Origin: Isoperla grammatica
Taxonomy: Eukaryota; Arthropoda; Insecta; Plecoptera; Perlodidae
Length of the DNA: 64,000 nt
Assembly: GCA_945910005.1 (NCBI GenBank)
Contig: OX246745.1
Span: forward strand, 15,574,006 to 15,638,005
Direction of reading: 5' to 3'
Below are positions 22,001 to 31,717 of the stretch, in pieces. The notes under the pieces are model-generated. The model made no database searches, was not told the origin of the DNA, and saw only the letters and a program-made list of their open reading frames with translations. The translations under genes and the position numbers were made by a program. Numbering within the stretch: position 1 is the first letter of the stretch; every line of letters begins with the position of its first letter.

Positions 22001-25000
22001 GTACGGAGCTGTCCATTTATGTCAGCCAATTTTTGACCAATTTAGATCCCCCCCCCTCACCTTATTAAAGTGAGTCACAAAGCACGTGCTGCCACCCACT
22101 GTCGTGACATCACATATAGTTGTCCCAAGACTACCTTACACATGCTTTCGTCACAGGCGACTGGTTCGTAGCCAATCAGCGATCGGTATTGGCGCTGGTG
22201 TGTTTCGGGCGGTTCGCCGGTAAGCTACGACTGCCCCAGGATGTGTCGAAAGCAGGTGTAAAGTAATCTTGGATCCACTGTACAATTGAACAGTCCCTCT
22301 GGCATCAAAATAGTGTTTATATTAGGTTCTTCTTTGAAGTTGAGAAACTTTCTATCAGGATTGCCGGTGACTCGCATCGAACTAGCGACCTCTCAAATAT
22401 AGTGCCGCGTCTTACCGTTGAGCCACCGACGATGAACACGGTTATTGCGGTAATGATCCAGTCAGACCTTGATCTGGGCCTCAATTGACAAATAATTGTT
22501 CGTTTCGACGTTTTGGTGAGATCCGTGAGTCCGTGTTGGCTACACTTATTTCTCTTCGAGATCTTACGTGAGATTCCCAGCATTCGCATAACAGAAGACC
22601 TTAGGTTAGGTGGTCACAACACTCGTATTAGTTCTTGATACATACATGCATATAGGTGCCTCAAAGGGGCCAACTTAAGCCGGTTTGGCATCAAAGCGAC
22701 CTTAGTTGGTGTGATATACACTTGAAAGCGCTTTGTATCAGGCTGCTTTGATTTGATGAGGCTTCGGCATCGGTGTAGGTTCTTCTAACGTCCATTTCTC
22801 GGTGTTGCTTAGTTTCATGCTCTGTGTACGCTGGTAGTCCTAGGTCTAGGTGGTCCCAGTGGTCGCTGTCGGGGTAGACATCAGATGGTGGTCACAGTCG
22901 AGGTATAGACATCAGATGATGGTCACTGTTGAAGTGGACATCAACTGGTGGTCACAGTCGAGGTAGACATCAGATGGTGGTCACTGTTGGAGTGGACATC
23001 AACTGGTGGTCACAGTCGAGGTAGACTTCAGATGATGGTCACTGTTGGGGTGGACATCAACTGGTGGTCACAGTCGAGGTAGACATCAGATGATGGTCAC
23101 TGTTAAAGTGGACATCAACTGGTGGTCACAGTCGAGGTAGACTTCAGATGATGGTCACTGTTGAAGTGGACATCAACTGGTGGTCACAGTCGAGGTAGAC
23201 ATCAGATGGTGGTCACTGTTGGAGTGGACATCAACTGGTGGTCACAGTCGAGGTAGACATCAGATGGTGGTCACTGTTGGGGTAGACATCAACTGGTACA
23301 CAGTCGGGGTAGACATCAGATGGTGGTAACTGCTGGGGTGGACTTCAACTGGTGGTCACACTCGAGGTAGACATCAGATGATGGTCACTGTTGAAGTGGA
23401 CATCAACTGGTGGTCACAGTCGAGGTAGACATCAGATGGTGGTCACTGTTGGAGTGAACATCAACTGGTGGTCACAGTCGAGGTAGACATCAGATGGTGG
23501 TCACTGTTGGAGTGGACATCAACTGGTGGTCACAGTCGAGGTAGACACAGATGATGGTCACTGTTGGGGTAGACATCAACTGGTGGTCACAGTCGAGGTA
23601 GACACAGATGATGGTCACTGCTGGGGTGGACATCAACTGGTGGTCACAGTCTCGGTAACAATCAGGTGGTGGTCACTGTTGGAGTGGACATCAACTGGTG
23701 GTCACAGTCGAGGTAGACATCAGATGGTGGTCACTGCTGGGGTGGACATCAACTGGTGGTCACAGTCGAGGTAGACTTCAGATGATGGTCACAGTCGAGG
23801 TAGATATCAGATGATGGTCACTGTTGGGGTGGACATCAACTGGTGGTCACAGTCGAGGTAGACTTCAGATGATGGTCACTGTTGGGGTGGACATCAACTG
23901 GTGGTCACAGTCGAGGTAGACATCAGATGATGGTCACTGTTGGGGTGGACATCAACTGGTGGTCACAGTCGAGGTAGACACAGATGATGGTCACTGCTGG
24001 GGTGGACATCAACTGGTGGTCACAGTCTCGGTAACAATCAGGTGGTAGTCACTGTTGGAGTGGACATCAACTGGTGGTCACAGTCGAGGTAGACACAGAT
24101 GATGGTCACTGCTGGGGTAGACATCAACTGGTGGTCACAGTCGAGGTAGACACAGATGATGGTCACTGCTGGGGTAGACATCAACTGGTGGTCACAGTCT
24201 CGGTAACAATCAGGTGGTGGTAACTGCTGGGGTGGACACGGCTGAGATAGACAAAGAAGGTAGACATCTCGCTTCTTGAGATGTTTGATGAGACTTAAAA
24301 TATCGTTACTTGCAATTTATTGGTATTGAAAACAGCGACGACTCTGTGAGCATTCCAAGTAAGACTGGTTCACTCCACTAAGCGGTATAGCAAAGCAACC
24401 AGTAGGTACTGGGAAATAGCCTCGCGCTCATCTCAGTTCCGTTAGAATAGCGAGCGTGGCGCGTACGACTCTTCTAAGAATTGTTCGGGAATGAATACCG
24501 TCACGACGACAACTTGGGCCGAGAGCGAGAGGAGTATAACAACTGTTATAGTGTTTGGTTAACACAATCTGGGAGTAACAATTATCAGTAACACGTGCCA
24601 AATGTTTGCAGCTAAGTATTAAATGAGCTACACCCCCATTAAGTTAGTGATATAAGGCTACCTATGTACTGAACTGCAATGGCGGCTCGCCGGGTGAGGC
24701 AAGCGAGCCTTGAGTCTCACCAAGGAATCTGCCATGCTGCATGTTACTATACTAGGAAAACGCTCTGTTTGACGCGTTGATAAGCGAGCGCGTCCATATC
24801 TACGAACGTTCTGGCGAAAAGATCTCAAAGCTAATAAAAACAACAATTAACAACAATTCAAGAATGTGCATTTCAAAATTTTTTCTAATTTCCATAGCTA
24901 TTATACTTCCCGATATTGTTGAATGCAGTGTAATGTGCGTTGCTAAGAATTTTCGTTGCCATTCTGTCTAGTGTTTTCGCCGCGGTCCGCCACCGTTACT

Positions 25001-27416
25001 AACAGTTATTGAGTGTAACTTTGTAACTTTTCGAACGATTTTGCCTCAAAACTATACACCTTCAATCCACATCGAGGCTTGTGGATGGTCCAAATATCAA
25101 GTTGATCGGACTTTCCGTTCGACCGCTATCGACAGACATAAAAACAAAACAAAAAACAAACAGAATAAAGTGCCATAAGAGTCTAGTACGAAAAAAAAAA
25201 AAAAAAACAGAACGAAGTGCCATAAGAGTCTCGTGAAGACGCTCGCTTCGCTCGCTTAATAATTATTGAAATAGTATGAAGAAATACGTTTGTCGATTTT
25301 TAGCAAAAATAGTTTCTACAAATTTGATATCGAAATATTTTTGAATCCAGAACCCAGTCTACAATTTAATAGAATATACATAAGAAACTGTGAGCATTAC
25401 ATATTAAAATGCTGACCTGCTCTATCTTATGCACGCGTGCGTTGTGTTGTGAGGTTTGAACGAAAAGTATGCACGCAGGACATAATATTATGCCAACGTT
25501 CAAAAACGTTTTCAAATGCAAAGATAATAGTTTATGAATAGAAGTGCACTTTATGGTTTATCACTATACAACATGATAGAGAAGAGATACATGAATAAGC
25601 AAAATAGTAGTAGCTGTAGAAGAGTATATCTTATGTGCAATGCCACCTAGTGTTTAGTATTCATTACATTAGTAGCCTTGCTGTCACTGTAGTCACTTTA
25701 TGTACGGTCGTATTGACATGTATATTTGCACATGAATGTGTTCCAGTTAACAATTCTGATGCGCCCAATCAGATCTCGAAGTCAAACATATAAATACAAT
25801 TATATATCTGGTTTGGACCAGTGAATTGTTTAACATTTGTATACTACTAATATTGTGTTTAGAATGAAGCAGTGTAAGGTTGTGAATATGATTGCGTTAC
25901 GCTGTATGTAAATTCTAGTAAACTTATGCGGTAGGCCGGAATCATATTCATACCAGAACAATTAAATAGAAAGTTTGTTTTGGTCACAAGTAGGATAATG
26001 CTATAAATAAAGCACATTATTAAAAGCTAACTTTTTCTAATTTTCAGTTAGCATGGATATAATTTATCACCTTATTCTTGAAAAATATAATATAATTTTA
26101 GGGCTAAATAACAGCTCGAGCTAGTCTAAACATAGCTAGAGTCAAAGGAACATGACAATTGTGTTGATACCTTAATTGTATAACGATCATGCAATATTTG
26201 TTGGCTTTTTTTTCAATGAACATTCTATTTAATATAATACACAGAGTAAATGAGCGACGAAACACATATTGTTAAGCTAAATAATTCTAGTGTAAGCTGC
26301 TTTGTATCTGTATTATCCTGCTGAAAGCGTAAAGAATATAGAGTAGATGCCACTTCGGTTTTGATATCATATTCAGTTCGTATCTTGTTATAACTATTTA
26401 TAATGCAAAAGTTAAAGAGATGATCATATCATCGATATTTCATTCTCATATTATGTTATGTGGAATAACGCGAAGAAAAATTTGTCATTGACATATTTTT
26501 AATTTTTAGACTAAAAATTATGGTGTCGCTAAATAGTGAAAACCGATGTTTTATTCAACATTTTTCGCAAGAGCCTCAACGCCAGACGAAGACGAGAGCT
26601 GCGATGTCGTACGTAAGGTTAACTGATTATAAACAGCTGATAGAACCGTTTCCCAGGAACACAAGAGAAGAGCGCGAAGTAGAGTTTATAGATTATAGAG
26701 CAACGTAGACAGACAAGGATGTTCCTGGAAGAAGGGAGGCAAACGTGAACGATACGATGGTCTACCAATGAACTGAGCGACACGGAAAGTCTGTGTAAAC
26801 AAGCGTGTCGGATACATAAACAATCTTTGGTCAATAAACCTACAGAAAAAGATCAAAATTAGGAGTGAAATAAAAAAAAAGAATGTACACTTCACAGTAA
26901 GGGGTGTCCGGTTTTTAGGAGTCTGTTTGGTGTCCCCGCAGCTGTTCACCGCGAGGCTCTATTTTGTCCCGTTTTTTTCTTTTGTAAATAACATTGGTCA
27001 GAAAACTACTGTCCGAAGCTTTACTCAGGATCAAAATCGAATATGTCCAACGATTCCAATCAATCAATGACTCATGCATTTGTTCGGTTGGAGGTAAATT
27101 CGTTACTGTCATGTCGCTTTTGCCGTACAATACCTGTCGTCACTATTTCTCATTAACTATTTATTAGTTACTATTTACTTTTACTATTTATTTATGGTTA
27201 TACCTATGGTATACCAATGATAATATGACCATGCAAGAACTGACCAGATTTCCTCAAGTGGGAAGTGTCGTGGTGAAGCAGTGTCACTTGGTTGAGCCGC
27301 TTGTCTGATGGCGATGGTGTGTTTTGAGTCACATCAACATCGACTGATGACGACACGAAGCCCAGCAACGTTAATAACTGCACCCCCGTCACCACGTGGC
27401 TCCAGTTAGGTCTCAT
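18680..27416 (-). CDS. sclerostin/SOSTDC1-like secreted cystine-knot BMP/Wnt antagonist (2 coding exons)
   Basis: Joining 27416-27245 and 19035-18680 on the - strand (phase 1 at both sides, GT/AG borders) gives a 175-residue protein. Residues 1-25 look like a signal peptide (MRPNW, then VVTGVQLLTLLGF). A linker to about residue 58 precedes a DAN-family cystine knot with eight cysteines spaced as in sclerostin: C-IELKTKRYISDGG-C, then VKDII-C-TDI-C, WQC, KLIC and TKCLC, and a basic tail. Vertebrate SOST and SOSTDC1 are also two-exon genes of about 205-215 residues with exon 1 carrying the signal peptide. The inferred role is extracellular binding of BMP ligands and/or LRP co-receptors. The intron is 8.2 kb and full of repeats. 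A GREM/DAN/CER relative is less likely given the 'DGxC..A.PV..hxC...C' pattern. The linkage of the two exons rests on phase and family logic, not transcripts. Confidence 0.75.
19059..19760. mobile_element. TATCG-rich palindromic element (probable MITE) interrupted by a LINE tail
   Basis: Both ends are dense in TATCG/CGATA words (TATCGATAATCAC near 19072, GATATGCGATTATCG near 19733) and are broadly inverted. The middle contains the LINE 3' segment at 19184-19412. Terminal inversion is imperfect and no target duplication was confirmed. Confidence 0.4.
19184..19412 (-). repeat. LINE-like 3' UTR copy, inverted relative to 57080-57315
   Basis: TTTATTTATTCAATAATTCA, then CATACAGCGTATTCTGCCAT and TTGGCGTGAAATAATAAACA, are the reverse complement of the segment ending at 57315. 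The similarity continues for more than 200 bp. On the - strand the element ends in AATAAATAAATA, typical of a retroposon tail. Confidence 0.65.
21149..21482. mobile_element. short TIR element (hAT-like) with TTTAAACG repeats
   Basis: The termini GGGATGGGCAAATACG and CGTCCCATCCC are inverted, and the subterminal zones repeat CGTTTAAACGTTTAAACG on both sides. It is 334 bp with no frame. The flanks (ATATTGTA and TATTATAT) are not an exact duplication, so the superfamily is uncertain. Confidence 0.5.
22139..22259. repeat. imperfect 120-bp hairpin, possible MITE
   Basis: ACATGCTTTCGTCACA at the left is nearly the reverse complement of TGTGTCGAAAGCAGGT at the right. The inner GCGACTGGTTCGTAG / CTACGACTGCCCC segments also pair. 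It is GC-rich relative to its flanks. Confidence 0.4.
22322..22432 (-). mobile_element. tRNA-derived SINE, family A, reversed
   Basis: On the - strand an A-box-like GTGGCTCAACGGTAAGACG is followed 30 nt later by a B-box-like GTCGCTAGTTCGATGCGAG, then AATCCTGATAGAAAGTTTCTC. The order and spacing are those of a tRNA head. The post-tRNA AATCCTGATxAAAG motif is shared with the copy at 57715-57815. Confidence 0.5.
22862..24235 (+). repeat. minisatellite, 58-bp unit (two related 29-bp halves), about 23 copies
   Basis: The unit alternates 'ggtggtcacagtcgaggtagacatcaga' with 'tgatggtcactgttggggtggacatcaac'. The halves are themselves related, so the array is a dimer of an ancestral 29-mer. Some units are truncated or are variants carrying TCTCGGTAACAATCAGG. 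The period of 58 is not a multiple of 3, so open frames across it are incidental. It lies in the intron of the sclerostin-like gene. Confidence 0.95.
24745..25262 (+). repeat. dispersed repeat family B, copy 1 (internally deleted)
   Basis: From ACTATACTAGGAAAACGCTC through GGTCCGCCACCGTTACTAAC and CTATCGACAGACATAAAAAC to CGCTCGCTTCGCTCGCTTAA it is the reverse complement of 41027-41787, but lacks about 240 bp between the CAGTTATTG and TTGTAACTT parts. A 60-bp piece near the end (CAGAAxxAAGTGCCATAAGAG) is duplicated around a poly-A run. Confidence 0.75.
25263..27203. other. intron sequence of the sclerostin-like gene, nothing recognised
   Basis: AT-rich and without repeats or exon-like frames that I can support. 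Short open frames around 26520-26950 overlap on opposite strands and show no family signature. Confidence 0.4.
27245..27416 (-). CDS. sclerostin-like gene, first coding exon (signal peptide)
   Basis: ATG at 27416-27414 follows a good acceptor (TTCCACATTACAG, exon from 27420), so a 5' UTR intron lies upstream. The frame starts MRPNWSHVVTGVQLLTLLGF and ends in HLRKS plus one base, before a GTCAGT donor at 27244. It is GC-richer than its surroundings. The same frame is open further upstream through the acceptor, but starting at 27416 places a clean hydrophobic signal at the N-terminus. Confidence 0.65.
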
Positions 27417-27679
27417 CTCGCTGTAATGTGGAAGCAAAACATACCCTTAATTAACTTAAACCACGTTTTGGCTGCGTGCATTCTTCAAAGTTTATAATAA
27501 CAAAGATATAATGGTACCACATTGAGACACAAAATCTCTTTAATCAGCAGCAGCTGTGCGTGGTGAAACTACTGCGTTGGCGGCATAATTGACGACATCA
27601 AACCGTTCCACATAGTTGAACTAACAAGAATTATTTCTTCCTTTCCGACACGATTTTGAAAAGTGACGAAATTAATCGT

Positions 27680-27888
27680 GCATTACTAGTTTAAACAATT
27701 TTATGAAATTTTCATAAAGGTTGATGAAGCCGCGCGCTGTACCACACGTCATTACTAGTTTGAACAATTTTATGAAATTTTCATAAAGGTTGACCAACTC
27801 GCGCGCTGTACCACACGTCATTACTAGTTTGAACAATGTTATGAAATTTTCATAAAGGTTGACCAACTCGCGCGCTGTACCATACGTC
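27680..27888 (+). repeat. tandem repeat, 69-bp unit, 3 copies
   Basis: CATTACTAGTTT starts at 27680, 27749 and 27818. Each unit continues with AACAATTTTATGAAATTTTC and ATAAAGGTTGA, then GCGCGCTGTACCA. The period is a multiple of 3, so both strands stay open, but the 23-residue repeat resembles nothing known and there is no splice context. Confidence 0.9.
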
Positions 27889-30800
27889 AAATACAGTCGC
27901 TGTGGTGGTTAGCGCGTCTCCCATTGAAGGTGCTAGGGATGGTATTTGTAGTGATAGTGGAAAGCCAGTGTGTAATATTGCTAGTGGTGGTTGTTATGGT
28001 GGTTTCGGTGGTATGTTGTGGTTGTGGTGCCGATTTCTGTAGTAGGTATCTGGTAAAAATAGAATTACAAATTTTTTCCAATCATGGTTTAACCTGGTAT
28101 TTACCGGAAAATCAATGTTTTGGCGTAAGTTGAATTCCTTTAAACAGTAGAAAAATTTGCTCTTATATTAACATGAATTAGTGAACATGTAAAATAATAA
28201 AATGTTTGCAATAAATATTTGTTTGAAAAAGAAAATGAGATGACTGTAAATTTGACATATTTTGGAGTAGTATTCCTAGATATCAGTCAACATTCTAATT
28301 ACGCCAACCGTACTTTTACGGATGGAAGTTAACACATCTCTTGCTCAGTATCGATGTAAGTTTTTGTGTAATCCTCCCTTATGATAACATAGGGCTTACT
28401 TAGTTTTTACTGCTGTTTCTGTTGTTTTGACCAGAACTTTCAGACAGTAGTGTTCATGTTTACCTAAAGAGATTGTTACATTTATGTTATATAACTATGC
28501 CGAAACGTATGATTACCAATCATTTTATATATGTTCTCTTCTCAACGTAACAACAGTTATTTGTTGATGTTGTTTTAAGTTACATTGTGTCTCCATTAAA
28601 TTAAACAACTTCCTAGATAATCAATAATTGTGTAGCCGACAAGTTTACAAAGTGTTACATCGTGTAACGGGCATTAACCCTCAGTCATCCACATTTCAAT
28701 GAAGTGTCTTATAAGAGAGCAATTACTTTCGCAAATAACAGGAGAATCACAAAAACTAGCATTCACCGTTGTTCTGCATTTCTTGTGATGGCTCGCGGTA
28801 CTCGATTCAACTCAGAAGCATACTTCAGATCTAGTTTTTTTATTTTTATGAACTTAAGATTTCGCTAGTCGCATTTGTTCTGGACCTTCGGATTAAAGTT
28901 AAGTTTTTTTTTTTTTTAATTAGTCGTGTCATGAAAATGAAAACAAAAATTGCGTTTCTTCAAGAGAGGATGCTAGAAAGTAGTACATAACCCACCTGAT
29001 TGTATGCTATGTATGATTATGATGTGTGATTGCTATGTATACGTATGTATGTATGTATGATTTTGTTTTTTCTTTGTCGCGTCATTAAAACCAAGTTGTA
29101 CTTATTCATATCCCGTGACGTATTCAAGGGAGGGGGGGGGGGGGTGAGGGTAACAAACCCTACCCCCTTTGGTTAAAAAAGAACCCTCGTGCGTTCCTAG
29201 GTGGCATACGGTAAGAATTTGCGCTCAAACCGCGTGAGCTACTGCGGATGGCTCTTGGCATCCCAAAATATGAAAATACTCATGTGTATTTAAACAATAA
29301 CAATAAATATACTAAAGTAGCGTACTCTTAAAGACACAGTCATCAAATCGTTGGGGAAAAAAGTTTCCTTGCGATAATTTTGCTTACTCAATTTCAGCAT
29401 TGTCTTACAAAAAATAAAAAAAGTCAAAAAGAGAATCGAACCCGAGCACTCCCGACGATCTAGTTAGACACAAGAAAATGATTTCCTTTCTGCGCTATTG
29501 TTAACACAAGTGTCATCTAAATCCGGTCAGCTGTCCGCAAACCAAACAAATTGTGCTAATGGGGAAGAATTGAATTGAAGTCACGTTACTCTATCTACAA
29601 TTGTCAGTCCGTCCAATAAACTCAAGTCGATTTTCATATAAGTTAACAACGTGATTAAACTTACTGTAATGAATCTCTCTAGTGCGTCTTCCTCGCAGCT
29701 GTCGCCAAGTAAGTTGTGAGCGTGTTGCTATCACGACCTGCGTCCTCCTCCTTCACGCTGGAACTGTCAGAAGAGACAAGACAAACGCACGCAGGCAGGC
29801 TGGAGCTATCTCACCGGTACCGCTGGCTCTGTCGGTCAATGAGCTGTCGGCAGATCTGCAATTAGCAGCCACAAGGCCCACCCAGGTGCTGGAAGCCATG
29901 GGAACGGCTTTAGCTCAGCATACACTACCGAACAATGCCACAACACTATTGTAGCATGGCTGGAATAATTGGTGGTCGTCAAGGCAGGTTAGGTGACGAC
30001 AAAAAATTGAGTCTTCGCTGGTAAAATAAACGTATCAAAGTCATTAGTTAAGTTCTTCTGGGGCACTAAAAGGACTGACGTGAAGATATCTTAGAGGATG
30101 TGTAGAAAGAGTGTTAAGCTTTCTAAAGTTGATAGTTTCTAAAAGCTCCTTATTTTTAAACTGGACAATTAATTCTGGTGCCAGTTATCGTGTTACCCGT
30201 CAAGTGATGCAAATGGTTGTATTTTCAACACGGTTAGTTGACGGGTAGGAAGTTGATACTGTAGAAATAACCGTGTCAGATGAGCCTGCGGTGGCAGTGC
30301 TTTCTATTCTTTCTTTTTTGTAGTGCTTTCTCGCGTGCATTGTGACCATCGACGCAAACAAATATCAATATAGAAAAGTTATCTCTAAATTAAGTTTTCT
30401 CTAAAATCTCCTTTACCATCAATTCAAATGTTAGATCCATAATTGTTCCAGGATAGTATGAAATGAAAATGCCTTAAGTTTTTTTATGAAGTCATATGGA
30501 TGTTATTATTGACTTTGGCAATGGCAGACAAAATGCATACATAGAAACATTTTGAAGTGATATTAATTATGCAATGCGGATATAATTTTACAATACTTTT
30601 AGTAAAACGGCGAAATGTAGGCTATGTATACTTACTTGTCCTTACCAGTACTTTTTATGTATATACTGCGTCGAGCTATCTACTAGGAAGTACACTCAGT
30701 CGAAGTACTACGATACTCTTTTGTGATGGGATGCAATGCAACATAATTAACCCAAATCCAACAGTGTTGTTGAACACAAACTCTAGAATCACTACCCCAG

Positions 30801-31350
30801 TGCTGTCGTATTTGTTACATCCATGTGAAACCAGTACAAAATTGTAATTTAATAAAAGTTTGCCGTGAGGCCTCTCGGCACAATTGCGAGAGCAGTAGGG
30901 CAAATGAAGCCGATGATTATATTATACTCGTGTCCTAGTTTTTTTTTTTTTTTTTTAGACTTTTATTACGATTTGTATTACATAAAATATCGACGACATA
31001 GCTCGTGTGGAATCAACTGTGTGTTGTACTGTGTACTGTTGTCACAATTTACGATCCTGAACACACGTTCATTAAATATTCACTTCAACTGTGAAAGGTT
31101 GATTTGGATTTTTATTTTATTTATGAAAATGAAAATTTTACTCTTTTGAGATATCTTCAATATTGATTTATAGTCGGTGTTAATTCCACATCGCAATTTC
31201 CATTGTGTGTTTATGTCTATAGACACCGGTAATAATACAACAACGGTACTAATAACGGTAATACATATGGCGTATGACGTATATAAATATTAATAATTTG
31301 TTTTTGTATTATTTATTATCTATCGTCAGTGTTATTTTTATTATTATTTT
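27889..31350. other. upstream/intergenic region with little recognised content
   Basis: Apart from the candidate 5' UTR exon (29665-29960), I see a tRNA-like B-box (GGGTTCGATTC, - strand, near 29440) that may mark a SINE, a G-rich run at 29130-29150, and otherwise anonymous AT-rich DNA. Confidence 0.35.
29665..29960 (-). other. candidate 5' UTR exon of the sclerostin-like gene
   Basis: A GC-rich island in AT-rich DNA ends on the - strand with TTCATTACA followed by a strong GTAAGT donor at 29664-29659. The gene's first coding exon begins with an acceptor and only four untranslated bases, so an upstream exon is required; this is the best candidate. A + strand open frame of 90 codons (29682-29954) is probably incidental. 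Confidence 0.35.
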
Positions 31351-31468
31351 ATTGTTGCAATACATACAAACTCGGTCAAAACCGGCATAAACATGTTGTA
31401 CGGACACAAATGTCAAGTATTTCCATGTGTTTACCTTATAAAAATCTACTTAGAACTACTTAATATAT

Positions 31469-31554
31469 CTTCTTCTTCTTCTTCTTCTTCTTCTTCTTCT
31501 TCTTCTTCTTCTTCTTCTTCTTCTTCTGCTTCTCAAATGCCCACATTTGGCTAT
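31469..31554 (-). mobile_element. 86-bp truncated retroposon with (AAG)n tail and 14-bp TSD
   Basis: ACTACTTAATATAT at 31455-31468 is repeated exactly at 31555-31568. Between them lies, on the - strand, ATAGCCAAATGTGGGCATTT followed by a long AAG run. The same body-plus-tail junction is at 3931-3965. It is inserted into the 3' UTR of the Dong element and is therefore younger than it. Confidence 0.8.
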
Positions 31555-31717
31555 ACTACTTAATATATCATTGTCCACATTATTTTTTCCAAACCGAACT
31601 GTGGATGCTATGTACGGTCGTGGCCGATTTGTACTCATCCCAGCATTCGCTCTTTGTACGGTGGAAACCACGAAAACCACCATCGGGATGGAGAACTTCT
31701 TGAAGTCTTCATTCTTC

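Noticed and set aside
23526..23774. Repetitive 82-codon protein in the minisatellite
   Set aside because: The 58-bp period is not a multiple of three and the frame is a by-product of the repeat.
27672..27890. Protein with 23-residue repeats
   Set aside because: A 69-bp noncoding repeat keeps frames open on both strands; no splice sites or homology.
29682..29954. 90-codon plus-strand gene
   Set aside because: No acceptor/donor arrangement or motif supports it; the minus-strand donor explains the island better.
31456..31683. Poly-Arg frame
   Set aside because: Translation of the AAG microsatellite tail.
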